From: OLB6 sp964620125
Lineage (GTDB): Bacteria > Bacteroidota > Ignavibacteria > Kapaibacteriales > Kapaibacteriaceae
Reading direction: 5' to 3'
DNA: 64,000 nt
NCBI GenBank assembly: GCA_964620125.1
Contig: CAZUGQ010000014.1
Location: forward strand, 1-64,000
Shown here: one piece after another, positions 17,801 through 26,500 of the stretch
How positions within the stretch are numbered: position 1 is the stretch's first letter
Layout of the letters: the number at the start of each line of letters is the position of its first letter
Notes under the pieces: generated by a model
Database searches by the model: none
What the model saw: the letters and a program-made list of their open reading frames with translations, nothing else
What the model was told of the DNA's origin: nothing
Position numbers and translations under genes: made by a program

Positions 17801-20800
17801 ATTGAAGGTGTTGATGTTGACAAAGCGATTGGCCAAGAATGGCACATCCGTATTAGCCAGCCCACCCAAACGCCAGCGTGTGGAGCCAAGCTCATTCTGC
17901 AGTGAAACGCCTTGCTCAGCAACAGGTGCAAAGCCACGAACAACACCAAAGTTGTCTGCGATAACAAAGTTGTCGAAAGCAGGATCGTAGTCCGTACCGG
18001 ATGCCGAACCAAGCGATGCGATGCGAACATTTGGCGTACCGGCAACACCATTCACATCAAGAACAACACTACTTGTAAGTGGAACAGTGTGTCCAGTTGG
18101 CCCATACGGTCCAGCCGGCACCATACCGATACCAACGTTACTTGGTCCGGTTCCGTCGCCATTGCCAAGTGCTACATAACCACTTGAGGTAGCGGCGGCA
18201 TTGATACGCACATCACCTGTGTAGCTTTCGTTTACGTACACAGCACCTTCAACATCCATGGCAATGTTGCCGTTGGTGATGAGAAGGCTTGTTACGCCAA
18301 CGTTGTCCATCGAGATACCAGTTAGAGGCGAGGTTCCACCGGCAGATGGAATAAGGATGCCTACACCGGAAGCATTCAGGTTGATGCCATTGATCGGTGC
18401 GAAGGATGTTCCGATGGTCATACCAACGTCGGTAGCATCCGATGCAATACCAACACTATTCGGTCCGGATGCGTTAACAGCAATGCCAAATGCACCGAAT
18501 CCAGGTGCAGTAACCGACAAGCCATTATTGGCGGAATTGGTTTGAACCTCAACTTGATACGTACCCGTTGGAAGCGTGCCGATACCAAGAGTTTGATTCA
18601 AACCGTCCATCGTCATCACGTACGTGTTGTTCGTAATGAAGTGCACATTGTCTGCATTGAGGGTACCCATGAGGTTGTTGACCCCATCGGTAATCACATG
18701 GCTATTGCCAATCACTCGCCATGCAAGAGGATCCAGGAAGGTATTCTCATCCCACTTGATAAGGTCGCCATTGGCATCGGCGGTTACTACACCGTTGGTA
18801 ACATCAGGATGTGGATACAATGCCAGGTATGCATCGCCACCAAGGTGATCGATGCGAACGTTCGGGTATACTGCGCCACCGCCTACATCCTGTGGTGTAC
18901 CGTTGATGGTTAACAGGTGAGTGCCCAATGCAGCTTCGCCGATTCCAACGTTTGCATTGGAGCCGACACCATTGCCTATGTGCGTATATCCTAGGCCAGT
19001 GGCATTCACGAACACATTGCCCAACACCGTTGTGGTGCTTGCTGCGTTGCCGATGTTCGTATTAAACGGACCAACGGTGTTTACGTTCGTCAAGCTCTCA
19101 ATGCTTACAAGTGGAGCACCAGCATTGTTGCCGTCGAATTGAACGAAGGTGACGCCGTTCGTTGACTCGTCACCATCCGTCCAGTTGATGCTGAAATCGT
19201 CAAGGTTCACATACCGATTTTCATCGTACGACTTCTCTTGCAGGTAATTCGGTGTGCTTTCACCCGTACCGAGCCGGAAGGCACCATTCTGGTATTGAAT
19301 GCCTTCGTCGGCCATGTCGGCCAGAAGCTTCTTGCGAAGCTGTTCTGCGGCATTCTGAGTGACCATGTATAGAGGTGTTGGGTCGTTCTTCATGTTGTGC
19401 ATGAAGTACTCGCCCGTTGACGGTCCAACAGCCATGATAAGGTTCTGGCTGCCAGGTCCGAAGCCTGCTTGATTACCGATGCGCACATCTTCGTTGTTGC
19501 CAACGTTGATTTCGGTATAGCCGATAATCTTGGTTACGTCTTGAATAACAACATCACCAACGGTATTGGCAATGATTCCGCGCGGGTCGAGCTGACCACC
19601 GATGATCGTGTTGCTTGTTGGTGAACCAATGGTTGTAAGCTGCGCACCAACGGTGTTGATGTTTGCTGCTGCGGTAACCCGAAGTTCATTGCTGCCACCG
19701 TCCATGTACATCATTTCACCCGTGCCACCAAGGCGCGTGAAGGTGAGGCGATGCACATCCAGGTTAACGAACCGATCCTGCAGAAGCGGATTAGCTGTTG
19801 TGGTTGTACCACCAAGACGGAAAGCACTGCTCTCGAAAACAATTCCTTCCTGTGCCAGTCCGCTGCCAAGCGCTGTACGAACTTGGTTGGATGCATTCAA
19901 GAAGAGGAAGGAGAACGGCGCACCAGGAACGATACCGTTTAACGTTAGGTTGCCACTGGAGCCAACACTAATGGTAGTGCTTGAAGTGGGATTGCTGGTG
20001 TTACCGATAGTGGTTGGAGAGGCAGTATTCGTGTTGATGTTGGTGGTACCATACACCCAGTTCGTGCTCGATGGTGCACCGATGCTGTTCGTGCTGCTTG
20101 CGCCAGAACCGAACGAGTTTACGGTGTTAGCATTCACACCAATTGCGCTGTTGCCCATCAGCATGCTTGTGTTGTTCACCAGGAGGTCTTGCGTTGTTAG
20201 CAATCCACCTGCTGTTGCTAGCACATTGGAGTTTGGTACCCACTGACTGTTCAGATGATCCCAGCGAACAGTCTGATCGTTTGCTGTACCCGGAAGTACC
20301 TTAGCGTTGGTGTTTGTGATCGTGATGTTGGGAGCAGTGTAATTAACGCTGATACCACTACCGGCCACGATCGATCCTGGCGACGGTGCGGTGGTTGGCC
20401 CTGTGCCTATGAAGAATTGCCCGGTATTGAGTTGCGGACCTTCTACGATGGCACCAGCATTTGACCACATCATACGACCATTCACGAGGGGTGCCGAGCT
20501 GTTGGTACCGCCATAGGCGATATCTAGAACGCCGCTCGAAACGTTATCAACGTTCAGGTTGGTAATCAGCGAGCCATTGCGTGCTGGGAAGCGGCCTGTG
20601 TTATCCAGCACCACAACGTTGTTGGCGGTGTTGATGTCTGGGTCGCCACCGATAAAGTCGTTGCGAATAGCATCTACAATCCTTCCACCTGCAGCGGCAG
20701 TTGGGTTGATGAGAGGATTGGGATAGGTACCTTGAAGGTCACCACCGGCTGGTCCACTTGGGACGGCCGAAAGAATGGCCTGCTCCACAACGCTCAGTAT

Positions 20801-23212
20801 CCGACCGTACTGGTCAACCTGGAATCGTGGAATCAGACCGGTGGTACCGTTACCATAGGTGCCGGGGGTCACCCCTGTGGTGTTGAGGCGAACATCGGCA
20901 ATGGTGCCAACGGTGGCACTGTTGTTCAAAGCCGTTAGAATCTGTGTGCCGGCGGTGGCAGCAATATTCGGATTCGGGTAGCTGCCGGTTAACGCACCGC
21001 CAGCAGGGCCACTCGGTGGGAGTGTGGTAGGAATAACTCCGGCTGCAAGGTCGATGGCCTGAATGGTACCGTTCTGAATGTCTTCAGAAAGGATGGTTTC
21101 GTTCTGAATCTTTGCGGAGTTGACTGCATTGTCGGCAATCTTTGAATTGGTAACCGCACCTGTTGCGATAAGCGGATTGGGATAGGTACCGGTAAGGTCT
21201 CCACCGGCAGCACCAGTTGGTGTAGCACCAGAAATGGTGGTTGTGGTTACACTGGTAATCCGTCCCTTGGCATCAGTGGTGATGATCGGAATCAAGGTGC
21301 TGGAACCATACGTTCCTGGGGTGCCAACATCATTCAACCGAGCATCAGTCAGGGTACCGGTGGTGGTACCAGCATTCAGTGCGGCCAACACTTGATTGCC
21401 TGCTGTGGTAGCAAGGCCTGGATTCGGATAGGTTCCGTTAAGCACGCCACCTGCCGGTCCACTTGGTGGCAGCGTTGTAGGAATCACACCCGCAGCAAGA
21501 TCGATGGCTTGAATGGTACCGTTTTGAATGTCTTCAGAGAGGATGGTCTCGTTCTGAATCTTGCTGGAATTAACGGCATTGTCTGCCAGCTTGCTATTGG
21601 TAACTGCTCCTAATCCAATGGAAGGGTTCGGGTATGTGCCCGAAAGGTCGCCACCAGCAGGACCTGTTGGTGTGGAGGGCCCAAGTGTTGCCAGGGCAAC
21701 GTTGGTTACACGCCCTTTTGCGTCGGTAGTAACGATCGGAATCTGCGTAACACTACCGTATGTGCCCGGGGTGCCAACGTTATTCAAACGAGCATCACTG
21801 AGTGTGGTGGTCGTTGTTCCAGCGTTGATAGCTGCCATAACCTGATTGCCCTGCGTGGTATTCAGGCTAGGGTTGGGGTAGGTACCTGCAAGGATACCAC
21901 CGGCAGGACCGGATGGTGGAAGTGTTGTTGGTATCAGACCCGGTTGCAAGTCGTTGATGGTGATGGTACCATCAAGGATCTTGTCGGTAGTGATACTGTT
22001 AGCAGCAATCTTGTTGCCGGTTACGGATCCGTCGGCCAGCTTGTCGTTCGTAACGATAAGGGGCTTGAGCACGGGGTTGGGATAGTTGCCCGTGAGGTCG
22101 CCGCCGGCCGGTCCCGTGTACGGAATGTCGGGAATTGCTACCTGTGTGGCACTCGTAATCCTTCCGCGATCATCAATCGTGATTCGAGGCACCAGCAAGT
22201 TGCTACCGTAGGTACCAGCAACAACACCCGAAGGCGTGAGCTTAGCGTTGGTAACCGAGAGGTCGGCAATCTTGGTTGTGGTTACGGCACCGTCGAGAAT
22301 CTTTGGTGTGGTCACAGCACCATCGGCCAGGTCTGCAGTAGCAACGCCGCCATCAGCAATCTTTCCAGAATTCACGGCGTTAGGAGCAATCAGCGGATTC
22401 GGATACGTTCCCGTAAGGTCACCACCTGCAGGACCGCTAGGAGGCAGGGTTGTTGGAATAACGCCGGGAGCAATCTTGGCGAGAGTAATGGCACCATTCT
22501 GAATGTTGTTGGTTGCCACCGAGTTGGCTGCAAGCTTGATTGTGGTCACTGCTCCATCAGCAAGCTTGTTGGTGGTCACGGCTCCATCGGCAATGTCAAC
22601 GTTGGTGCTCGGACCGTTCGGGTTGGTTATGGCCATGGTGCCCTGATTCGACGTTAGCGTCTGGATGGCATTTACGACCACGTTGCTGGTAAGAATTAAT
22701 GTGTCTCCATTCTGGGTGATGGAGATACCGCCCTGGCCTTTGAGCTTAACATCACCTTGCAAGTCGTTCAAACTCTTCACGAAGCCTGTGGCGTCATCGT
22801 CCAAGCCCCCTGCCTTTTCAGCCCACTCGGCACGAATGGCATACGGCACTACGGCCAGGCGTGTGCGCGGCTCGAACGGTGCGGCCATCACGATTCCGGT
22901 TTCGAGCCAGAGCTGCTGCTCGAAGTCAACACCGGCAAGTGATGTCACGGCACCCAGATACACGTTAAACAGGCCCTTGGTGACCTGAACGTTGTTCTGT
23001 GTTTCCTCCCACACGAGGTTTCCACCGGTCACAGCATCGTATAACCGGAAGTACATGTTATACGGACCATCAGCAACTGGTGCACCGGAAGGCTGTGTAA
23101 GCAACCCCTGGTACGATACCTGCCTGACGATCTGTGCAGACGAAGGAACTGCATTGGCTACCAGCAGGCCAACCAACAGTGCGATCGATGCGAGGCGAAA
23201 CAATCGGTTCAT
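14822..23212 (-). CDS. Giant fibre-like secreted protein (2796 aa) with N-terminal adhesin domain
   Basis: Starts MNRLFRLASIALLVG with signal peptide to about residue 26. Residues 27-160 are a recognisable domain of large Bacteroidota surface proteins (VSYQGLLTQPSGAPVADG, FRLYD, LVWEE, GLFNVYLG, RLAVVPYAIRAEWA). Residues about 190-880 are repeats of GPAGGDLTGTYPNP with LADGAVTTxKIA stretches; a block of about 150 residues repeats almost exactly (near 21060 and 21510). The rest is Asn/Gly/Thr-rich blocks ending RFVNL or WRLGG. The final 170 residues (YEIEVYVQYSG to HANSYIKITRIN) resemble the C-terminal beta domains of phage-tail-like fibres (NITFQW, SYIKITR). No S74 domain. Followed after 47 bases by the next giant. 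Confidence 0.82.
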   Translation of the reverse strand: MNRLFRLASIALLVGLLVANAVPSSAQIVRQVSYQGLLTQPSGAPVADGPYNMYFRLYDAVTGGNLVWEETQNNVQVTKGLFNVYLGAVTSLAGVDFEQQLWLETGIVMAAPFEPRTRLAVVPYAIRAEWAEKAGGLDDDATGFVKSLNDLQGDVKLKGQGGISITQNGDTLILTSNVVVNAIQTLTSNQGTMAITNPNGPSTNVDIADGAVTTNKLADGAVTTIKLAANSVATNNIQNGAITLAKIAPGVIPTTLPPSGPAGGDLTGTYPNPLIAPNAVNSGKIADGGVATADLADGAVTTPKILDGAVTTTKIADLSVTNAKLTPSGVVAGTYGSNLLVPRITIDDRGRITSATQVAIPDIPYTGPAGGDLTGNYPNPVLKPLIVTNDKLADGSVTGNKIAANSITTDKILDGTITINDLQPGLIPTTLPPSGPAGGILAGTYPNPSLNTTQGNQVMAAINAGTTTTTLSDARLNNVGTPGTYGSVTQIPIVTTDAKGRVTNVALATLGPSTPTGPAGGDLSGTYPNPSIGLGAVTNSKLADNAVNSSKIQNETILSEDIQNGTIQAIDLAAGVIPTTLPPSGPAGGVLNGTYPNPGLATTAGNQVLAALNAGTTTGTLTDARLNDVGTPGTYGSSTLIPIITTDAKGRITSVTTTTISGATPTGAAGGDLTGTYPNPLIATGAVTNSKIADNAVNSAKIQNETILSEDIQNGTIQAIDLAAGVIPTTLPPSGPAGGALTGSYPNPNIAATAGTQILTALNNSATVGTIADVRLNTTGVTPGTYGNGTTGLIPRFQVDQYGRILSVVEQAILSAVPSGPAGGDLQGTYPNPLINPTAAAGGRIVDAIRNDFIGGDPDINTANNVVVLDNTGRFPARNGSLITNLNVDNVSSGVLDIAYGGTNSSAPLVNGRMMWSNAGAIVEGPQLNTGQFFIGTGPTTAPSPGSIVAGSGISVNYTAPNITITNTNAKVLPGTANDQTVRWDHLNSQWVPNSNVLATAGGLLTTQDLLVNNTSMLMGNSAIGVNANTVNSFGSGASSTNSIGAPSSTNWVYGTTNINTNTASPTTIGNTSNPTSSTTISVGSSGNLTLNGIVPGAPFSFLFLNASNQVRTALGSGLAQEGIVFESSAFRLGGTTTTANPLLQDRFVNLDVHRLTFTRLGGTGEMMYMDGGSNELRVTAAANINTVGAQLTTIGSPTSNTIIGGQLDPRGIIANTVGDVVIQDVTKIIGYTEINVGNNEDVRIGNQAGFGPGSQNLIMAVGPSTGEYFMHNMKNDPTPLYMVTQNAAEQLRKKLLADMADEGIQYQNGAFRLGTGESTPNYLQEKSYDENRYVNLDDFSINWTDGDESTNGVTFVQFDGNNAGAPLVSIESLTNVNTVGPFNTNIGNAASTTTVLGNVFVNATGLGYTHIGNGVGSNANVGIGEAALGTHLLTINGTPQDVGGGAVYPNVRIDHLGGDAYLALYPHPDVTNGVVTADANGDLIKWDENTFLDPLAWRVIGNSHVITDGVNNLMGTLNADNVHFITNNTYVMTMDGLNQTLGIGTLPTGTYQVEVQTNSANNGLSVTAPGFGAFGIAVNASGPNSVGIASDATDVGMTIGTSFAPINGINLNASGVGILIPSAGGTSPLTGISMDNVGVTSLLITNGNIAMDVEGAVYVNESYTGDVRINAAATSSGYVALGNGDGTGPSNVGIGMVPAGPYGPTGHTVPLTSSVVLDVNGVAGTPNVRIASLGSASGTDYDPAFDNFVIADNFGVVRGFAPVAEQGVSLQNELGSTRWRLGGLANTDVPFLANRFVNINTFNLAFTANGGAAQLITLTGGANGQVDIESFGTGEVNINIVGNEETQIGNGTGLAGNVGIGAAPGGPYGPTAHAAPITTNALLDVNGVGGTTNVRMASLSAPHATPYNETIDGFVVADNFGVLRSINPTAEQGVSFVNEGGVTRWRLGGTANNVVPFTTNRFLNLDVYDWSITTNGGLNNLAFFDGDAANGAIDLESYGTGLVTINNNGNESTQIGNGQGLAGNVGIGMAPTNAVYASAHVPPINANALLEVNGTGGVPNVRFASLTTNSATGIDPAVDGIVVADNNGLIRKVNPGAEQGVSYVLEGASTNFRLGGLSNTSVPFTSSRFLNLDNNDWTITTNGGANNLMVFNGDATNADVDILSFGTGIATINASGSSGTQIGNGSGANANVGFGEAPIASYLITVNGLPQAVGSATPNVRIDHLGGQALTTPYPNPDADNGILTADVNGDMRKWDENTLIGAFAWLRIGNTITDGNNILGTLNNVDIDIRTNNVSHFVIDAATGGLTQQASAGNITFTGVLDAQNQGNTIGNGTANQQLTIDGTADAVVGNTLGGNPTVWDLVVTGDQVTTGIAKFGGSLWIDGVTATHAIASSNALNIQTLTPSNIQVITNGQPRILVNAVPAPSTAPAVELTSDPAINAATLQVTGSAAGTTAAAQSIVGNPTTGLGDGRALAIYNQPPGVGINANSMFYTDGSYGMGAGGGATRDIFFHRDAAGSFTLSGNRTTGGAGAAATFRVASNAGAAAPHLLASAANFQANAVDVDVVGSNSVDINATGSGTTAIGNTATGGNVTIGSAADVTINTDAASGSGNDLVLTGIDATLNANEDVLMITAANEVRRYTGTPGITLARKTANESRNAGIPVANDADMTVACVGGSTYEIEVYVQYSGSHNPQSTLDVAVTGPVAAATDISYGVVSSGQATAPSNVDGSGSVIAELGTDFTPANRLTVLIKGIITTNAAGNITFQWGDDTDDLPGETVTLHANSYIKITRIN
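21046..21565. repeat. Direct repeat in the 2796-aa fibre gene
   Basis: The segment around 21046-21115 recurs at 21496-21565, 450 bp away, with only a few changes. It encodes the LAAGVIPTTLPPSGPAGG-side and the ETILSEDIQNGTIQAIDLA stretch. It is one of several copies of a roughly 150-codon block within the gene. Confidence 0.85.
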
Positions 23213-23277
23213 AATGGATTCCGAATCGGCGATGAAGAAAATTTTCTTTCGTAGGGAAGTAAGAAGACCAGTGCTTG

Positions 23278-23832
23278 TTATCGAACAATGGTCATGCGCT
23301 GAACACGAAGTAGCGGGCGTCCGTCCAGACCTGTGCCCCGTACCTCATACAGGTATGTGCCTGAACCCAATGGTGCACCGCTGTCTGTTTGACCGTCGAA
23401 CAGGATTTCCTGTCCTCCAGCCAAGCTGAGCTCGGCAGTCAGAGTTCGCACAAGGTTTCCAGTTAGGTCAAAAACGCGAACGATTACGGTACCTTCCACC
23501 GGATTGTCGAACCGGATGGTGGTGGCCGCTGAAAATGGGTTTGGATAGTTGCGAACGTCGGTTGCCAGCGAATAATCGGCTGGGTTTTCGTTCACACTAA
23601 CCGTTGTATCACTAAGCGGGAGCCAAAAACCCTGGCTCAACCTGCTACCACCGGTGGTAGACACAGTGCCGATGACCACTTGGCCAATAGTGCCAGATAA
23701 CAACCGCTGTCCCGACACGGCACCGATCTGACCACCACTTCCAACCACGTACCACGGCAGCTGAGTCTGCGCCGTCGCAGCAGCAATACCAACAAGAAAA
23801 AGGGCTGTTACAACAGGTATCCGTCGAATCAT
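23278..23832 (-). CDS. Small secreted protein with T9SS-type sorting domain
   Basis: 184 residues. Signal peptide (MIRRIPVVTALFLVG, cleavage near ATAQ), a short segment with SGTIGQVVIG and SQGFWLP that I associate with Bacteroidota secretome proteins, then from about residue 95 a FlgD/T9SS type A-like C-terminal domain: NYPNPFSAATTIRF, VRVFDLTGNLVRTL, GTYLYEVRG, ending RMTIVR. Almost nothing is left between leader and sorting domain, so the protein may be a surface-delivered anchor or adaptor. It heads the fibre operon, 65 bases before the 2796-aa gene. Confidence 0.82.
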   Translation of the reverse strand: MIRRIPVVTALFLVGIAAATAQTQLPWYVVGSGGQIGAVSGQRLLSGTIGQVVIGTVSTTGGSRLSQGFWLPLSDTTVSVNENPADYSLATDVRNYPNPFSAATTIRFDNPVEGTVIVRVFDLTGNLVRTLTAELSLAGGQEILFDGQTDSGAPLGSGTYLYEVRGTGLDGRPLLRVQRMTIVR

Positions 23833-23854
23833 AGTCCCTCACTCCAGCCATGAA

Positions 23855-23885
23855 GGGGCACACAACATCACGTTGATGTTGCCCC
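23855..23885 (-). promoter_or_regulatory. Hairpin in the leader of the fibre operon
   Basis: Perfect 8-bp inverted repeat CAACATCA/TGATGTTG with a 3-base loop, extended by GGGG/CCCC across a 4-base bulge, 23 bases before the start codon of the first operon gene. No T-run follows on either strand, so it looks more like a leader structure than a terminator. It could affect mRNA stability or translation (inference). Confidence 0.5.
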
Positions 23886-24030
23886 ACCCCTCCAAATGGG
23901 AGCGTGAAACTAACGGCGAGCGTACAGTGGACTCACAAGTAGTATTACGTAATTCGTGGCTGCGATAGCTCGGGACGTGCAGAAGTAATCGTTTTATAAT
24001 CAGTGAAGTAACGAAAGCACATAACAAACT

Positions 24031-24723
24031 TTATCTACTACGGGAATATGATATCGGATCGACATCGCCGGCTTCTCTGAAACCTCGCAGTCGGAGCAGG
24101 CAGCTGTCACATTCGCCGCATGCCTCGATGCTGTTGCGGTAGCATGACCACGTTAGATGGAAAGGGGCTTTCAGCATGTGCCCATGGTGCACAATCTGAC
24201 TCTTACGCAACGAAATCAGTGGCGTTCTGATAACTACTCTTGTATCTGGCTTCGTCCCCGTATCGATCACACGCTGAAACGCCTCGAAGAACACCGTGCG
24301 GCAGTCTGGATACCCACTCCCGTCCTCCTCAACGGCACCGATGTAGATAGCCGAGGCTCCTATCACCTCGGCCCAACTGGTTGCGATGGCGAGAATGTTG
24401 GCATTGCGGAAAGGCACGTAGGTAACCGGAATCTCGTTGTTGTCCACAGCTCCGGCAGGGACGGCGATATTCGGATCGGTAAGTGCTGAACCTCCGATGG
24501 CAGCCAGATGAGAGACGTCTACAACCAGGCGCTGGCCAATACCATAATGGTCGCATATCTCGTTGAAAGCCTGCAGTTCTCTCTCCTGCGTGCGCTGGCC
24601 ATAGTTGATATGAAGCGCCGCAGCCTGGCACCCATCGGCCAGGCAATGGGCGAGTGTTACGCAACTGTCCATGCCACCAGACAGCAGCACAACAGCAGTC
24701 TGACTCTGCACTGTTGCCTCCAC
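24031..24723 (-). CDS. queC: 7-cyano-7-deazaguanine synthase
   Basis: 230 residues. QueC converts 7-carboxy-7-deazaguanine to preQ0 with ATP and ammonia, on the path to queuosine in tRNA. The PP-loop SGGMDS is at residues 15-20, and the zinc site is Cys194, Cys202, Cys205, Cys208 (SCYRNSIEACGECDSC). The IYIGAVEEDGSGYPDCR segment is typical. It starts 7 bases after the thioredoxin-fold gene and is the last gene of the ribosomal-protein unit. No other queuosine gene is in the window. I see no clear terminator after it. Confidence 0.96.
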   Translation of the reverse strand: MEATVQSQTAVVLLSGGMDSCVTLAHCLADGCQAAALHINYGQRTQERELQAFNEICDHYGIGQRLVVDVSHLAAIGGSALTDPNIAVPAGAVDNNEIPVTYVPFRNANILAIATSWAEVIGASAIYIGAVEEDGSGYPDCRTVFFEAFQRVIDTGTKPDTRVVIRTPLISLRKSQIVHHGHMLKAPFHLTWSCYRNSIEACGECDSCLLRLRGFREAGDVDPISYSRSR

Positions 24724-24730
24724 TCAAGCT

Positions 24731-25879
24731 TTAGGGTTTGCTACCGTTGATGAGCTTTAACAGCTCCTCGGTCTCTGATACGTTATCGCCAGTAGCCCTT
24801 CCAAAGATTATGGCTTTCTCTGCAGCAACGCGGGCTTCTGATATCTCTCCAACCTTGAACAGCAGGGCGGCATAGGTGTCCCAAGCGGCGTAGTCGGTGC
24901 CTTTGTCCAAGACGTTCATAATGCTTGCAGCGGAAGCAAGGATGTTTTGATCTGAGACTTCCTCGTAAACTCTCCAGCAGGTTTGATTCACCATGTAAGG
25001 GCTAACCGTTCCGGCTTGTTGCGCATTGGAAAGCAGTTCCAAAGCCCCTTTCCAGCTACCGGAACGAATCCGCTGTTCCATGTCGGCATATAGAATCGCC
25101 TCTGAATATGATGGGTGCGACTTTGGCAAGCCCGAGCGAGCAGCCTGGAATGCTGAATCGTTTTTGCTCTCCAGTGCCTGCATCACCCGTCCCATGGCAA
25201 TGTTCATGGCGAGTTCGTCGGCTTCCGAACTGTACAGCTTATGCAGTTGCTGGTGGTTGTCGAGAATCCATGTGTCCCATGATTCCGTTCGAGGTCCTTT
25301 GAACAACACCGTAAACGGAACCTCGGCCGTTGGGTTAGGTACCGTGCGTAGCCAGGAGTCTACGTCCTCAGCCGTAGGATTTATGCGATCCTCACCTGGG
25401 AGGAAGGATGATCGCAGAAACTGTGGCCAGTCCAGAAACAGCTCTGGAGTGATTCCGGGAAACTGCATCTGCGATGCAGGTCTGATTGCTTTAGCAAGGT
25501 CGGAAAGGAAATCCGATGGCTGACGGTAGCCCGATACACGATAGACGAGCCTGCCGTCAGGCGAAAACATCAGGAACTGCGGAAAGCTGGTAACGCGGTA
25601 CTTCATAGCAAGGTCGATGCCCCAACCTTGCTCCATGTTCACTTTGGTGCTCACGAACATTTCGTTCATCACCATGGCAACATCAGGATTGGCAAAGGTG
25701 TTTTTGTCCATCACCTTGCACCATCCACACCAGTCCGTGTACGCATCAACAAACAGGAATTTGCTCTGCTTGCGTGCTTCTTGTTGGGCATTACTCCACG
25801 ACTCGAACGAAAGGAAATTCACCCCGGCCCCAAGAGCGGAAGATGGTAACATCACAGCAAGCATCACAAACAGAACCAT
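24731..25879 (-). CDS. Exported thioredoxin-fold protein with TPR-like C-terminus
   Basis: 382 residues from the ATG at 25879, chosen because GGAG lies eight bases upstream and it gives a clean signal peptide (MVLFVMLAVMLPSSALGAG). The longer open frame to 26110 only shadows frr in another frame. Residues 20-130 are a thioredoxin fold of the DUF255/thioredoxin_7 sort: active site WCGWC with Cys51 and Cys54, and a cis-Pro in TSFPQF. The C-terminal half is helical and TPR-like (YAALLFKVGEISEARVAAEKA). Probably a periplasmic disulfide reductase or isomerase. Its place between frr and queC is conserved-looking but not obviously functional. Confidence 0.82.
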   Translation of the reverse strand: MVLFVMLAVMLPSSALGAGVNFLSFESWSNAQQEARKQSKFLFVDAYTDWCGWCKVMDKNTFANPDVAMVMNEMFVSTKVNMEQGWGIDLAMKYRVTSFPQFLMFSPDGRLVYRVSGYRQPSDFLSDLAKAIRPASQMQFPGITPELFLDWPQFLRSSFLPGEDRINPTAEDVDSWLRTVPNPTAEVPFTVLFKGPRTESWDTWILDNHQQLHKLYSSEADELAMNIAMGRVMQALESKNDSAFQAARSGLPKSHPSYSEAILYADMEQRIRSGSWKGALELLSNAQQAGTVSPYMVNQTCWRVYEEVSDQNILASAASIMNVLDKGTDYAAWDTYAALLFKVGEISEARVAAEKAIIFGRATGDNVSETEELLKLINGSKP

Positions 25880-25928
25880 GCTCGGTACTCCACAATTGAT
25901 GGGGACGTTCTGCTGGTCATGAACATCG

Positions 25929-26489
25929 TTATTCGTCCAGGATTTCCTTCTCCTTGGCAGCCGTAATCTCGTCAATCTCTTTAACGAACCTGTCGGTATT
26001 CTTCTGAACCTCCTCCTCACCGCGTTTGCGTTCATCCTCGGAGAAGTGTTCCGATTTTTCGGCTTTCTTGAGTTCTTCGTTAGCATCACGCCGAACGTTG
26101 CGAACGGCAAGTTTGGCGTCTTCCGCCATTTTCTTGCATTGTTTTACGATGTCTTTACGGCGCTCTTCGGTTAGGGGCGGAATGCTGATTCGAATAACCT
26201 GCCCATCACTTTGTGGAGTAACACCGAGATTGGCCGCCAGGATAGCACGCTCAATGGGCCCAACGGTAGATGCATCCCACGGCTGAATCACCAGTGTGCG
26301 GGCGTCCTGGGCACTGATACCACCAACCTGACTTATCGGCGTTGGTGCTCCGTAGTAGTCAATCTTCACATTGTCCAGCATGGAAGCCGATGCGCGACCG
26401 GTGCGAACCTTTGCCAATTGTTGCACAAGGTGCTCAACAGATTTCTTCATGTCGGCCGCTGCACTTTTCACGATATCATTAACGGGCAT
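25929..26489 (-). CDS. frr: Ribosome recycling factor
   Basis: 186 residues from the ATG at 26489, the standard length for RRF, which with EF-G splits post-termination ribosomes. GAGGAGAG lies six bases upstream of this ATG; an in-frame start at 26504 would overlap pyrH and lacks a site. Signature segments: KVRTGRASASMLDNVKIDYYG, GISAQDARTLVIQPWD, IPPLTEERRKDIVK, and the C-terminal EIDEITAAKEKEI. It directly follows pyrH, the usual pyrH-frr pair. Confidence 0.97.
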   Translation of the reverse strand: MPVNDIVKSAAADMKKSVEHLVQQLAKVRTGRASASMLDNVKIDYYGAPTPISQVGGISAQDARTLVIQPWDASTVGPIERAILAANLGVTPQSDGQVIRISIPPLTEERRKDIVKQCKKMAEDAKLAVRNVRRDANEELKKAEKSEHFSEDERKRGEEEVQKNTDRFVKEIDEITAAKEKEILDE

Positions 26490-26500
26490 GACTACTCTCC

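Noticed and set aside
20700..22450. Repeated TYPNP motifs in the 2796-aa fibre, which look like the YPNP start of T9SS sorting domains
   Set aside because: They occur many times inside GPAGGDLTGTYPNP repeats in mid-protein and lack the rest of a sorting domain. They belong to a structural repeat.
8000..22700. Many long open frames on the plus strand opposite the giant fibre genes (for example 9475-9996 and 12592-13092)
   Set aside because: They are in fixed antisense register with the repetitive genes, have low-complexity Val/Pro/Ser composition, no ribosome sites and no recognisable domains. They are shadows of the biased codon use.
1..23832. Prophage or tailocin, because the fibres resemble phage tail proteins
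   Set aside because: Every gene has a signal peptide, and there are no capsid, baseplate, sheath, lysis or integrase genes nearby.
25880..26110. N-terminal extension of the thioredoxin-fold protein rich in Arg and Lys
   Set aside because: It lies over the 3' end of frr in another frame, lacks a ribosome site, and would place the signal peptide in mid-protein.
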